NCBI RefSeq assembly: GCF_000590925.1
Contig: NZ_CP004372.1
Span: forward strand, 72,001 to 136,000
Length of the DNA stretch: 64,000 nucleotides
Reading direction: 5' to 3'
Source: Roseibacterium elongatum DSM 19469
GTDB lineage: Bacteria; Pseudomonadota; Alphaproteobacteria; Rhodobacterales; Rhodobacteraceae
Shown here: piece by piece, positions 49,464 through 57,359 of the stretch
Layout of the letters: each line of letters begins with the position of its first letter
Position numbering within the stretch: position 1 is the first letter of the stretch
Program-made: the position numbers and the translations under genes
Notes under the pieces: model-generated
What the model was told of the DNA's origin: nothing
What the model saw: only the letters and a program-made list of their open reading frames with translations
Databases searched by the model: none

Positions 49464-50784
49464 GCTCGGCGCGCTGGCGACCGGCGGTCTTTTCAGCCTG
49501 TCGCTTTTGGCGCAGGATGCGCATGCGCAAGCCACGGGGTTCCCCTCGGCCCAGGAGAGCGACCCATCGGCCATCGGCTGGATGGAGGGGTTCCCCCCGC
49601 CGCCCGAGTTGCGGATCACGAACCCCGATTCAGTGTTCTTCAGCTTTCCCCGCCTGCGCTGGTCCGTCTGCCATCTGCGCGAGTTTTTGCCGACCGAGCA
49701 GGTCAGCCGTGGCCTCGGCGCGCCCATCCCGTTCGACTATGCGTTGGATGACGGGATCGACGCCGTCACGTTCATGCCGCTCCGCGGGGAGGAGGAGATG
49801 ACGTGGGAGGAGTCGCTCTACGCCAACTACACCGACGGCATGTTGATCCTGCATGAAGGGCGGATTGTCTACGAGCGCTACTTCGGCTGCATGGATGAAG
49901 CCGCCCAGCACGCGGCCATGTCGATGACCAAGTCATTCACCGGCACGCTGGCCGAAATGCTGGTGGCCGAGGGCACGTTGGACGACACCGCTTTGGTCAG
50001 CGACATCATCCCCGAACTCGAGGTCAGCGCCTTTGGATCGGCCACTGTTCGGCAGGTCATGGACATGACCACAGCCTTCGAATTCAGTGAAGATTACGGC
50101 GACCCCAACGCAGCGATCTGGGTCTACAACGCAGCGGCCAGCCCCTTCCCGCGTGGCGAGGGATACGAGGGACCGAACGGGTATTTCGAATTCCTTCAGA
50201 CGGTGGGCCCCGATCCCGAGGGCATCCAGCATGGCGATGAATTCCACTATCGCACGCCGAATTCGGACGTGCTGGGTTGGATCGTGTCCCGCGTGTCCGG
50301 CATGGAAGTGACCGAGCTATTGTCCGACCGGATCTGGAGCCGCATGGGCGCCGAGCAAGACGCCTACATGACCGTGGATGGGCTTGGCACCCCGTTTGCG
50401 GGGGGTGGCCTTTCGGCCGGCCTGCGCGATCTGGGGCGTTTCGGACAGATCATGCTGAACGGTGGCGCATGGCACGGCGAACAGATCGTGCCCGAAGCGG
50501 CCGTCGAGAGTATCCGCGCGGGCGGAAACCTCGATGATTTCGCGGCCGCCGGATATGCCGATCTGGCCGGCGGTAGCTATCGCGGGCAATGGTGGATGTT
50601 CAACAACGATCACGGGGCCTTCGCCGCGCGCGGTGTGCATGGTCAGACGATCTATATCGACCCCACGGCCGAGATGGTGATCGTGCGCTTCGCGTCTTTC
50701 CCGATTGCCTTCAACAGCCGGATCGATCCGACTTCGCTGCCGGCCTACCAGGCGGTGGCCGAATACCTGATGGCCCAGGACTGA
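49444..50784 (+). CDS. Secreted serine hydrolase, class C beta-lactamase / NylB-like fold
   Basis: 446 residues with a signal peptide ending AQDAHAQ. The SxxK pair is Ser160/Lys163 in AAMSMTKSFTGTL, and the Tyr of the second motif is in FHYRTPNSDVLGWI, which reads like the 6-aminohexanoate-oligomer hydrolase (NylB) subgroup. GVHGQTIYIDP supplies the third motif. These enzymes cleave amide or ester bonds, including esterases and peptidases; few are true beta-lactamases. The start lies inside the barrel gene's 3' end, suggesting the barrel imports a substrate or product of this periplasmic enzyme. Confidence 0.8.
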   Translation: MSSTISRLGALATGGLFSLSLLAQDAHAQATGFPSAQESDPSAIGWMEGFPPPPELRITNPDSVFFSFPRLRWSVCHLREFLPTEQVSRGLGAPIPFDYALDDGIDAVTFMPLRGEEEMTWEESLYANYTDGMLILHEGRIVYERYFGCMDEAAQHAAMSMTKSFTGTLAEMLVAEGTLDDTALVSDIIPELEVSAFGSATVRQVMDMTTAFEFSEDYGDPNAAIWVYNAAASPFPRGEGYEGPNGYFEFLQTVGPDPEGIQHGDEFHYRTPNSDVLGWIVSRVSGMEVTELLSDRIWSRMGAEQDAYMTVDGLGTPFAGGGLSAGLRDLGRFGQIMLNGGAWHGEQIVPEAAVESIRAGGNLDDFAAAGYADLAGGSYRGQWWMFNNDHGAFAARGVHGQTIYIDPTAEMVIVRFASFPIAFNSRIDPTSLPAYQAVAEYLMAQD

Positions 50785-50832
50785 GGCCAAGGGCGGGGGG
50801 GGACACGCCCCACCCCGCACCGTCATGCCGCG

Positions 50833-51237
50833 TCAATGGGCATGATTTGCCGCAGCGCGAGCCATGGTATCGGCGAGATAGACCTCGAACGGGGTCTGCA
50901 TCGCACCCGAGGCAAGAAAGTTTGCCACTTCGGCCTCGGGGTCGGGTGTGGCCGCCACGGCGACGCGAACACCGTGGCGTCCCAGGCGGCGCAGGAAGCC
51001 GGCCCCGCAACTGGCCACGATCACGGCATCCATCTCGAACAACGGATGCGGATCGGCCCGATCGCCCCAATCGTGAATGGCCATGCCACGGGGCAAGTCC
51101 AGCCGATCGGCCGGCACAATCGCCCCGCTGTCTTCTTCGCAGTCAAAGACCAGCCAGCGCCGCGTTTTCCCGGCATGCGGCGTGATCGTGCGAAAGTTCT
51201 GCGAGGCGACGGCGATGCGGAACGAGGCCCCGGTCAT
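50833..51237 (-). CDS. NifX/NifB-like (dinitrogenase FeMo-cofactor biosynthesis superfamily) domain protein
   Basis: 134 residues: FRIAVASQNFRTITPHAGKT, WLVFDCEED, then HPLFEMDAVIVASCGAGFLR and GVRVAVAATPDPEAEVANFL. This is the ribonuclease H-like NifX/NafY fold (PF02579), which binds Fe-S or FeMo precursors in nitrogenase maturation. No nif gene is in view and many such proteins occur in non-fixers, so a general Fe-S or metal-cluster role is more likely. It overlaps the upstream gene by four bases (ATGA). Confidence 0.78.
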   Translation of the reverse strand: MTGASFRIAVASQNFRTITPHAGKTRRWLVFDCEEDSGAIVPADRLDLPRGMAIHDWGDRADPHPLFEMDAVIVASCGAGFLRRLGRHGVRVAVAATPDPEAEVANFLASGAMQTPFEVYLADTMARAAANHAH

Positions 51238-51635
51238 GCCGCGACCACCTTGTCGGCGATCTCCTTGCACCACCCCTCCATCGCGGTGGTCGCGATTTCC
51301 ATCGGCGCCTCGAGAAACGAAATCACGAAGCGAGTCCCCAAATCGGCCACCCCGATCGAGCGCGGGCGCACCGACAGCATCACGGGGTCGGGCAGCTTGT
51401 AGCCAAAGCAGAACACCAGGTTCTTGGCGGCCAGGATCTCTGGGTGGATATCGCCCCCAAAGCTGCTCGTATGCGCGTAGTGGTCGAAAACGGCGATCTC
51501 GGCCACATTGGGTTCGGCATCGATGCGCGCCTGAAGCCGCGCGATGATGTCGTCGACCGTGGCGCAGCTGGTTTCTTCCTTGGCGATTTCGAGGTGAAAG
51601 ACAGGGTATTTCTGTTGCAGAAGAGTTTGCTTCAT
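51234..51635 (-). CDS. Conserved protein of unknown function (DUF6858-type) paired with the NifX-like gene
   Basis: 133 residues: MKQTLLQQKYPVFHLEIAKE, IIARLQARIDAEPNVAEIAV and AKNLVFCFGYKLPDPVMLSV. Small soluble alpha/beta protein without catalytic motifs known to me; I recall the family label DUF6858 with moderate certainty. It overlaps the NifX-like gene, forming a two-gene unit. It follows bhcR on the same strand, separated by a hairpin. Confidence 0.65.
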   Translation of the reverse strand: MKQTLLQQKYPVFHLEIAKEETSCATVDDIIARLQARIDAEPNVAEIAVFDHYAHTSSFGGDIHPEILAAKNLVFCFGYKLPDPVMLSVRPRSIGVADLGTRFVISFLEAPMEIATTAMEGWCKEIADKVVAA

Positions 51636-51688
51636 CAGGGGCCTCGGGCACTTGTGTGACACGGGGCCACCGCGTTCGGCCGGAACGC

Positions 51689-51708
51689 AGGGGCCCCTTG
51701 AGGCCCCT
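51689..51708 (-). terminator. Hairpin between bhcR and the DUF6858-type gene
   Basis: 7-bp arms AGGGGCC/GGCCCCT with a 6-base loop, 8 bases after the bhcR stop. There is no T tract, so the terminator strength is doubtful; it separates the regulator from the two-gene unit downstream. Confidence 0.5.
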
Positions 51709-51715
51709 ACATATG

Positions 51716-52555
51716 TCAATATTTTGCAGGCGCACCCATCGCAGCCGATAATGTCGCAGCCGCCCGGGTCACGGCGGCGGCCAGCCCCGCGATCTCGGGC
51801 AACCCGATCCGCGTCGATGGCCCGGACACAGACAGGCCGGCAACGGCCTCGCCATGCATGTCGAAGACCGGGGCGGCGATGCAGCGCATTCCGTCGGTCT
51901 TTTCCTCGTCGTCGATCGCATAGCCCCGACGACGACTGACCGCCAGATCCGCGATCAGGGCCTCGGGCGCGGTCAGGGTCTTGTCGGTGAACCGCTCGCG
52001 CGGGTGCGAGGCCAGCAGCCGCGCCAACCGATCGTCGGGCATCTGCGACAGCAGCGCCTTGCCGATGCCCGAGGCATGCATCGGCGACAGGGTGCCGGGC
52101 GGGAAAAACGCCCGGATCGACGCCTGCGTTTCGACCTGGGACACGAACAGAACGGCGGCCTCGCGCGCGATGCCCAGATTCGCGGTTTCCCCGGTCTGTT
52201 CCATCAGGTCGCGCAGGATCGGGCGGGCCCGATCCACCAACGAGGTTCGACGCAGAAAGCGCGCGCCGATCAGGAATGCCTGAGGCCCGATCTGCCAATG
52301 CTGCGCCACTGGATCGAATTCGACCAAATCGCGCTGCTCGAGCGTGACGAGGATGCGATAGACTGTGGCCGGGGATTGCGACAGATCGGCGGCCAATTCC
52401 GACAGCGTCACCCCCTGCTTCTGCGACAGATGCTCGAACACCTGCATGGCACGATCCAAGGACTTGATCGTGTTCTGGGCCGTTTTGTCATCCCAGGCCT
52501 TGGGGCGTCCGCGGGCACGGCCAGCGGCGGGGTCGGGCACGCGATCTTCAGCCAT
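51716..52555 (-). CDS. bhcR: BhcR, IclR-family regulator of the beta-hydroxyaspartate cycle
   Basis: 279 residues from ATG 52555. The N-terminal winged helix (about 38-95: IKSLDRAMQVFEHLSQKQGV, SELAADLSQSPATVYRILVT) binds DNA. The C-terminal IclR effector domain (ASGIGKALLSQMPDDRLARL, RGYAIDDEEKTDGMRCIAAP) binds a small acid. Position, divergent from bhcABCD, and family match BhcR of Paracoccus, known to sense glyoxylate. It is likely autoregulated through the palindromes in the shared region. The Arg/Gly-rich leader (AGRARGRPKAWDDK) is typical of this subgroup. Confidence 0.88.
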   Translation of the reverse strand: MAEDRVPDPAAGRARGRPKAWDDKTAQNTIKSLDRAMQVFEHLSQKQGVTLSELAADLSQSPATVYRILVTLEQRDLVEFDPVAQHWQIGPQAFLIGARFLRRTSLVDRARPILRDLMEQTGETANLGIAREAAVLFVSQVETQASIRAFFPPGTLSPMHASGIGKALLSQMPDDRLARLLASHPRERFTDKTLTAPEALIADLAVSRRRGYAIDDEEKTDGMRCIAAPVFDMHGEAVAGLSVSGPSTRIGLPEIAGLAAAVTRAAATLSAAMGAPAKY

Positions 52556-52577
52556 GCACAAGGGCCTCCTAAATTTC

Positions 52578-52602
52578 TGAAAAAGCCTTTCACATGATGA
52601 AA
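52578..52602. promoter_or_regulatory. Overlapping inverted repeats near bhcR, candidate BhcR operator 1
   Basis: TGAAA-AAGCC-TTTCA (52578-52592) shares its right arm with TTTCA-CATGA-TGAAA (52588-52602), giving three half-sites at equal spacing of five bases, 23-47 bases upstream of the bhcR start. The arms match those of the site at 52646, and IclR regulators bind tandem palindromes of this type. Confidence 0.6.
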
Positions 52603-52645
52603 AAATCAACGCATTGTTATTGCTTGATTTTCACAAGGATATCAG

Positions 52646-52666
52646 TTTTGAAAAGCCATTTCAAAA
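52646..52666. promoter_or_regulatory. Perfect inverted repeat upstream of bhcA, candidate BhcR operator 2
   Basis: Arms TTTTGAAA/TTTCAAAA around a five-base centre AGCCA, about 60 bases before the bhcA start. The core TTGAAA-N5-TTTCAA has the same arms and spacing as operator 1, and even the spacer bases are similar (AGCC). Confidence 0.65.
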
Positions 52667-52727
52667 AAATTGTACCGACCAATGACCCACGGCTATCCTA
52701 CGTGTCAGAGACGGGAAGGAGATGGTC

Positions 52728-53918
52728 ATGAGCTTTCAGAATCCGGTGTTCATTCCGGGCCCCACCAACATGCCCGAAAGCCTGCGCCGGGCGTGCGACA
52801 TGCCGACGCTCGACCATCGGTCGAGCCTGTTCGCCGATATCCTGCAACCTGCACGAACGGGTGTGCGCAAGATCCTCAAGTCGGAGAGCGCCGAGGTGTT
52901 CGTGTTCCCCGCGACCGGCACGGGCGGCTGGGAGACAGCGATCACTAACACCCTGTCGCCCGGCGACACCGTTCTGGCGGCACGCAACGGGATGTTCAGC
53001 CACCGCTGGATCGACATGTGCCAACGCCACGGCCTGACTGTGCAGGTGATCGACGTGACATGGGGCGATGGCATCCCGGCCGATAGGTTCGAAGAGGCCT
53101 TGCGCGCCGACACCGGCCACAAGATCAAGGCCGTCCTGGCGACCCATAACGAAACCGCCACCGGCGTCGTGTCGGATATCGCCGCGGTCCGTGGGGCGAT
53201 GAACGCCGCGGCGCATCCGGCGCTGCTGTTCGTCGATGGCGTGTCCTCGATCGCGTCGATGCCCTTCGAGTTCGACGCCTGGGGCGTGGACGTGGCGGTG
53301 ACCGGCTCGCAAAAGGGGTTCATGCTGCCGGCCGGTCTGGCGATCACCGGCTTCTCGCCCAAGGCGATGGCGGCCGTTGAAGCCGGCGGTCTGCCGCGGT
53401 GTTTCTTCGATATCCGCGACATGGCCAAGACCTATGCCAATAACGGCTATCCCTACACGCCGGCGGTCGGGTTGCTGAACGGGCTCAAGCAAAGCTGCGA
53501 CATGCTGCTTGACGAAGGGCTCACCCATGTCTTTGCCCGCCATGCCCGTATTGCCGACGGCATTCGCGCCGCCGTCTCGGCCTGGGGGATGGAGCTGTGC
53601 GCGACCTCGCCGGATCTCCATTCCAATTCCGTCAGCGCCATCCGCACGCCCGAGGGGTTCGACGCCACGCGGATCGTCACACACGCCGCCGACACCTACG
53701 GCGTGGCCTTTGGCGTCGGCCTCGGCGACGTGGCGGGCAAGGTCTTTCGCATCGGGCATCTTGGCATGCTGACCGACGTGATGGCTCTGTCGGGCATCGC
53801 CACAGCCGAGATGTGCATGGCCGACCTGGGCCTGCCGGTGACACTGGGATCGGGCGTCGCGGCCGCGCAGGAGGTTTACCGCAACACCGCCAGCGCGATT
53901 GCGCTGGCCGCAGAATAG
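52728..53918 (+). CDS. bhcA: BhcA, aspartate-glyoxylate aminotransferase
   Basis: 396 residues from ATG 52728; AAGGAG six bases upstream favours it over the ATG two codons earlier. It is a class V fold type I aminotransferase: FIPGPTNMPESLRRACDMPT, DHRSS, and PLP Lys196 in VAVTGSQKGFMLPAG. In the beta-hydroxyaspartate cycle BhcA transfers the amino group of aspartate to glyoxylate, making glycine and oxaloacetate. The reading is uninterrupted and the position is first in the bhc operon. Serine-glyoxylate aminotransferase is the alternative family name; the context makes BhcA much more likely. Confidence 0.9.
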   Translation: MSFQNPVFIPGPTNMPESLRRACDMPTLDHRSSLFADILQPARTGVRKILKSESAEVFVFPATGTGGWETAITNTLSPGDTVLAARNGMFSHRWIDMCQRHGLTVQVIDVTWGDGIPADRFEEALRADTGHKIKAVLATHNETATGVVSDIAAVRGAMNAAAHPALLFVDGVSSIASMPFEFDAWGVDVAVTGSQKGFMLPAGLAITGFSPKAMAAVEAGGLPRCFFDIRDMAKTYANNGYPYTPAVGLLNGLKQSCDMLLDEGLTHVFARHARIADGIRAAVSAWGMELCATSPDLHSNSVSAIRTPEGFDATRIVTHAADTYGVAFGVGLGDVAGKVFRIGHLGMLTDVMALSGIATAEMCMADLGLPVTLGSGVAAAQEVYRNTASAIALAAE

Positions 53919-53928
53919 GGGGAGAGCG

Positions 53929-54898
53929 ATGAAGGACGTAGCCGATACTCTGCCGACTTATGACGACGTGATCGCCGCACATGAGCGGATCGCACCCTAC
54001 ATCCACCGCACGCCGGTTCTGACCTCGACCTATTTCAATGAGTTGACCGGGGCCGAGCTGTTCTTCAAGTGCGAGAACTTCCAGAAAGCAGGCGCCTTCA
54101 AGGTGCGTGGCGCCTGCAATGCGGTGTTCGGCCTGTCGGACGCCCAGGCCGAAAAGGGCGTGGCGACCCATTCTTCGGGCAACCATGCGCTGTCACTCAG
54201 CTACGCGGCGGGTCGGCGGGGCATTCCCTGTCACGTCGTCATGCCACGCACCGCGCCCGAGGCCAAGAAAGCCGCCGTGCGCGGCTATGGCGGTCAGATC
54301 ACCGAATGCGAGCCCTCGACCAGCTCGCGCGAGGCGGTCTTCGCCGAGGTGCACGCCCGCACCGGCGCGGATTTCGTGCATCCCTATAACGACCCGCGGG
54401 TGATCGCCGGCCAAGGCACCTGCTCGCGCGAGATGATGGACCAGGTCGAGGGCCTCGATGCCGTGATCGCGCCCATCGGGGGGGGTGGGCATGATCTCGG
54501 GCTGTTGCCTGACACTGTCGAACATCGCCCCGGACGTGGAGATTTACGCCGCCGAGCCGGAACAGGCCGACGATGCCTATCGCAGTTTCAAGGCCGGGCA
54601 TATCATTGCCGACGACGCGCCGGTAACGGTGGCCGATGGTCTGAAGGTACCGCTGAAGGAAAACACCTGGCATTTCGTGTCGCATCACGTGACCGACATC
54701 CTGACCGCCAGCGAGCAGGAAATCATCGACGCGATGAAACTGACCTGGCAGCGTATGAAGAACGTGATGGAACCCAGCTGCGCCGTGCCGCTGGCGACCA
54801 TTCTCAAGAACCCCGAGGTGTTCCGCGGCAAGCGCGTGGGCGTGATCATCACCGGCGGCAATGTCGACCTCGACAAGCTGCCGTGGATGAAAGGCTGA
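53929..54898 (+). CDS. bhcB: BhcB, beta-hydroxyaspartate dehydratase (frameshifted in this sequence)
   Basis: The gene starts MKDVADTLPTYDDVIAAHER. Fold type II PLP enzyme with Lys58 in AGAFKVRGACNAV and the THSSGNHALSLSYA loop. At 54478-54488 the G run is one base too long: the text reads AVIAPIGGGG then shifts, while MISGCCLTLSNIAPDVEIYA and the rest, to DKLPWMKG, are kept in another frame. Removing one G gives 322 residues, right for BhcB. The enzyme eliminates water from (2R,3S)-beta-hydroxyaspartate to iminosuccinate. The literal frame would run on into bhcC and fake a 739-residue fusion. Confidence 0.9.
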
Positions 54899-54954
54899 AC
54901 CGGGCGCTGCGCCGAGGCGCATCCAACCGGACTCAACGAACAGGGAGAGATGTT

Positions 54955-56118
54955 ATGAAAGACATGACCGAATTCGACGGGATGGAAGTGGGCTATGACA
55001 TTCCCGCCCTTCCCGGCATGAGCGAGGCCGAGATCCAGACGCCCTGCCTCGTGCTGGACCTCGATGCGCTGGAGCGCAACATCAAGAAGATGGGCGACTA
55101 TGCAAAGGCCCACGGCATGCGCCACCGCGTCCATGGCAAGATGCACAAATCGGTGGACGTGGCGCAGCTGCAGGTCGACCTGGGCGGTGCCTGCGGCGTC
55201 TGCTGTCAAAAGGTCAGCGAGGCCGAGGTTTTTGCCCGCGGCGGGATCAAGGATGTTCTGGTCTCCAACCAGGTGCGCGAGCCGCAAAAGATCGACCGGC
55301 TGGCCCGCATGCCGAAACTGGGCGCCCGCACCATCTGTTGCGTGGATGACGTGGACAACGTGGCCGACCTGTCGGCTGCTGCACAGAAACATGGCACCGA
55401 GATCGAGTGCCTGGTCGAAATCGATTGCGGCGCAGGGCGCTGCGGCGTGACGACGACCGAGGACGTGGTGCGCATCGCCAAGGCCATCGATGCCGCGCCC
55501 GGCCTGAAATTCGCGGGTATCCAGGCCTACCAGGGCGCCATGCAGCACCTCGACAGCTATGACGAGCGAAAGGCCAAGATCGACGTCGCCGTTGCGATGG
55601 TGCAGGACGCGGTCGATGGCCTGAAGGCCGAGGGCCTGGAGTGCGACATCGTCGGCGGCGGCGGCACCGGCAGCTATTACTTCGAGAGTAATTCCGGCGT
55701 CTACAACGAGCTTCAGTGCGGCTCTTACGCGTTCATGGATGCCGATTACGGCCGCATCCTCGACAAGGACGGCAATCGCATCGACCGGGGCGAATGGGAA
55801 AACGCGCTGTTCATCCTGACCAGTGTCATGAGCCATGCCAAGGCCGACAAGGCCATCGTGGATGCCGGCCTCAAGGCCCAGTCGGTCGATAGCGGCCTGC
55901 CCGTGATTTTCGGGCGCGACGATGTTCAATATGTGAAATGCTCGGACGAGCACGGGGTCGTTGCCGACCCTGACGGGGTGCTCAGCGTCAATGACAAGCT
56001 CAAGCTGGTGCCGGGCCATTGCGATCCGACCTGCAATGTCCACGACTGGTATGTCGGCCTGCGCAACGGTGTTGTCGAAACCGTCTGGCCCGTCTCGGCG
56101 CGCGGCAAAGCCTATTGA
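54955..56118 (+). CDS. bhcC: BhcC, beta-hydroxyaspartate aldolase
   Basis: 387 residues from ATG 54955 with GGGAGAG upstream. It is a DSD1/D-threonine aldolase type enzyme with an alanine-racemase-like barrel: PLP Lys62 in RVHGKMHKSVDVA, barrel motif IVGGGGTGSYYF and C-terminal metal ligands in PGHCDPTCNVHDW. BhcC joins glycine and glyoxylate to beta-hydroxyaspartate, the carbon-joining step of the cycle. Length equals that of the Paracoccus enzyme as I recall it. Confidence 0.92.
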   Translation: MKDMTEFDGMEVGYDIPALPGMSEAEIQTPCLVLDLDALERNIKKMGDYAKAHGMRHRVHGKMHKSVDVAQLQVDLGGACGVCCQKVSEAEVFARGGIKDVLVSNQVREPQKIDRLARMPKLGARTICCVDDVDNVADLSAAAQKHGTEIECLVEIDCGAGRCGVTTTEDVVRIAKAIDAAPGLKFAGIQAYQGAMQHLDSYDERKAKIDVAVAMVQDAVDGLKAEGLECDIVGGGGTGSYYFESNSGVYNELQCGSYAFMDADYGRILDKDGNRIDRGEWENALFILTSVMSHAKADKAIVDAGLKAQSVDSGLPVIFGRDDVQYVKCSDEHGVVADPDGVLSVNDKLKLVPGHCDPTCNVHDWYVGLRNGVVETVWPVSARGKAY

Positions 56119-56149
56119 CGGGTTTCGCCGCCTGACGGCGGCGACCGAT

Positions 56150-56205
56150 GCGAGGGGGCGTTGCCCCCTCGCGCTCCCCCAGAGTTTTTTGACCAAGATG
56201 AAGAG
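56150..56205 (+). repeat. Intergenic hairpin repeat, copy B, between bhcC and bhcD
   Basis: 10-bp stem GCGAGGGGGC/GCCCCCTCGC with a three-base loop (56150-56172), then CTCCCCCAGAG, a T6 run and GACCAAGATGAAGAGG. It has the same layout as copies A and C. The T6 run makes it a possible partial terminator inside the bhc operon, which could lower bhcD expression relative to bhcABC. Confidence 0.75.
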
Positions 56206-56244
56206 GTGGGCCGTCGCGTTCCACCAAAGCCAGGAGTTTGTGCC

Positions 56245-57210
56245 ATGTGGATCGTCCCAGAGGCCGCGATCGCCGATCTGGTGTCGCGCAAGGCGAGTTT
56301 CGACGCCGTGGAAAAGGTCTTTGCTGCCATGGCCGCACGGGATGCGTACAATTTCCCGGTCGTGCGCGAGGCCATCGGGCATGAAGACGCCCTTTACGGG
56401 TTCAAGGGCGGCTTCGACCGAACGGGGGGCACGTTGGGCCTGAAGGCCGGAGGATACTGGCCGCATAACCTGGAAAAACGCGGTCTCATCAACCATCAGT
56501 CGACCGTATTCCTGTTCGACCCCGACACCGGCAAACCGGCGGCGATGCTCGGAGGCAACCTGTTGACGGCGCTGCGCACGGCGGCGGCCTCGGCCGTGTC
56601 GATCCGGCATCTGGCGCGAGACGATGCCAGGGTCATCGGCATGATCGGGGCTGGCCACCAGTCGCATTTCCAACTGCGCGCAGCGGTCGAACAGATGCAG
56701 GTCGATAAGGTCATCGCCTGGAACATGCACCCCGAGATGCTCCCTAAGCTCGGCGAAACCGCCGCCGAGCTCGGCCTGCCGTTCGAGGCGGTCGATCTCG
56801 ACGGCATGACCGAGGCGGATGTCATCATCACCATCACCTCCAGCTTTGCCCCCACCCTTTTGGCCCAGCACGTCGCGCCGGGCACGCATCTGGCCTGCAT
56901 GGGCACGGACACCAAGGGCAAGCAGGAGGTCGAGGCCGCGCTTCTGGCGCGCGCGACGGTGTTCTGCGACGAGGTCGCGCAAAGCATCAGCATCGGCGAG
57001 GCGCAACATGCCATAGGCGACGGACTGATCTCGGACAGCGACATCGCCGAGATCGGCGCGGTGATCAACGGCACCCATCCGGGGCGTCAATCCACCGAGG
57101 AAATCACCCTTTTCGATGGCACGGGCGTGGGCCTGCAGGACCTCGCTGTTGCGGCGGCGGTTGTCGACACAGCGATCGAGAAAGGCGTCGCCATAGAGGT
57201 GGACATGTAG
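56245..57210 (+). CDS. bhcD: BhcD, iminosuccinate reductase
   Basis: 321 residues from ATG 56245 (AGGAG 9 bases upstream). Ornithine cyclodeaminase/mu-crystallin fold: FPVVREAIGHEDALYGFKGG, TALRTAAASAVSIRHLARDD, then the Rossmann motif VIGMIGAGHQSHFQLRAAVE (about 130-150). BhcD reduces iminosuccinate to aspartate with NADH, regenerating the amino donor for BhcA and closing the cycle. It is the last gene of the bhc operon. Confidence 0.92.
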   Translation: MWIVPEAAIADLVSRKASFDAVEKVFAAMAARDAYNFPVVREAIGHEDALYGFKGGFDRTGGTLGLKAGGYWPHNLEKRGLINHQSTVFLFDPDTGKPAAMLGGNLLTALRTAAASAVSIRHLARDDARVIGMIGAGHQSHFQLRAAVEQMQVDKVIAWNMHPEMLPKLGETAAELGLPFEAVDLDGMTEADVIITITSSFAPTLLAQHVAPGTHLACMGTDTKGKQEVEAALLARATVFCDEVAQSISIGEAQHAIGDGLISDSDIAEIGAVINGTHPGRQSTEEITLFDGTGVGLQDLAVAAAVVDTAIEKGVAIEVDM

Positions 57211-57228
57211 ACCAGGGCCGGCCGCCCC

Positions 57229-57284
57229 CATCTTTATCCCGGCAAATATGCCGGGGGAGGCGCCGAAAGGCGACGGGGGCAGCG
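57229..57284 (-). repeat. Intergenic hairpin repeat, copy C (inverted)
   Basis: On the minus strand: GGGGGC-GCT-GCCCCC hairpin, a short GGCGCC-type arm, CCTCCCCCGGCATATTT, then GCCGGGATAAAGATGG. It matches copies A and B but is oriented for a leftward unit and lies between convergent bhcD and allA, so it may end either transcript. Confidence 0.72.
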
Positions 57285-57300
57285 CCCCCCAGCCAGGAAA

Positions 57301-57324
57301 CCGCGCGCGCGTCAGCGCGCGCGG
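57301..57324. terminator. GC hairpin between bhcD and allA
   Basis: Perfect 10-bp stem CCGCGCGCGC/GCGCGCGCGG with loop GTCA, next to repeat copy C and before the allA stop. No T tract; it probably blocks readthrough between the two convergent units. Confidence 0.5.
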
Positions 57325-57359
57325 GTCGACGCGCAGCAGCGCGGCGAAACCTCAACGGA

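Noticed and set aside
50833..51237. Nitrogen-fixation island suggested by the NifX-like domain
   Set aside because: No nifHDK, nifENB or other nif gene is in the window; NifX-fold proteins occur widely outside nitrogen fixation.
53899..56118. A 739-codon frame fusing the N-terminal half of BhcB to BhcC
   Set aside because: The join is caused by one extra G at 54478-54488; the missing half of BhcB is intact in another frame and BhcC has its own start and ribosome site.
54685..57231. An 848-codon leftward open frame opposite bhcC and bhcD
   Set aside because: It is antisense to two well-conserved enzymes and has no family signature.
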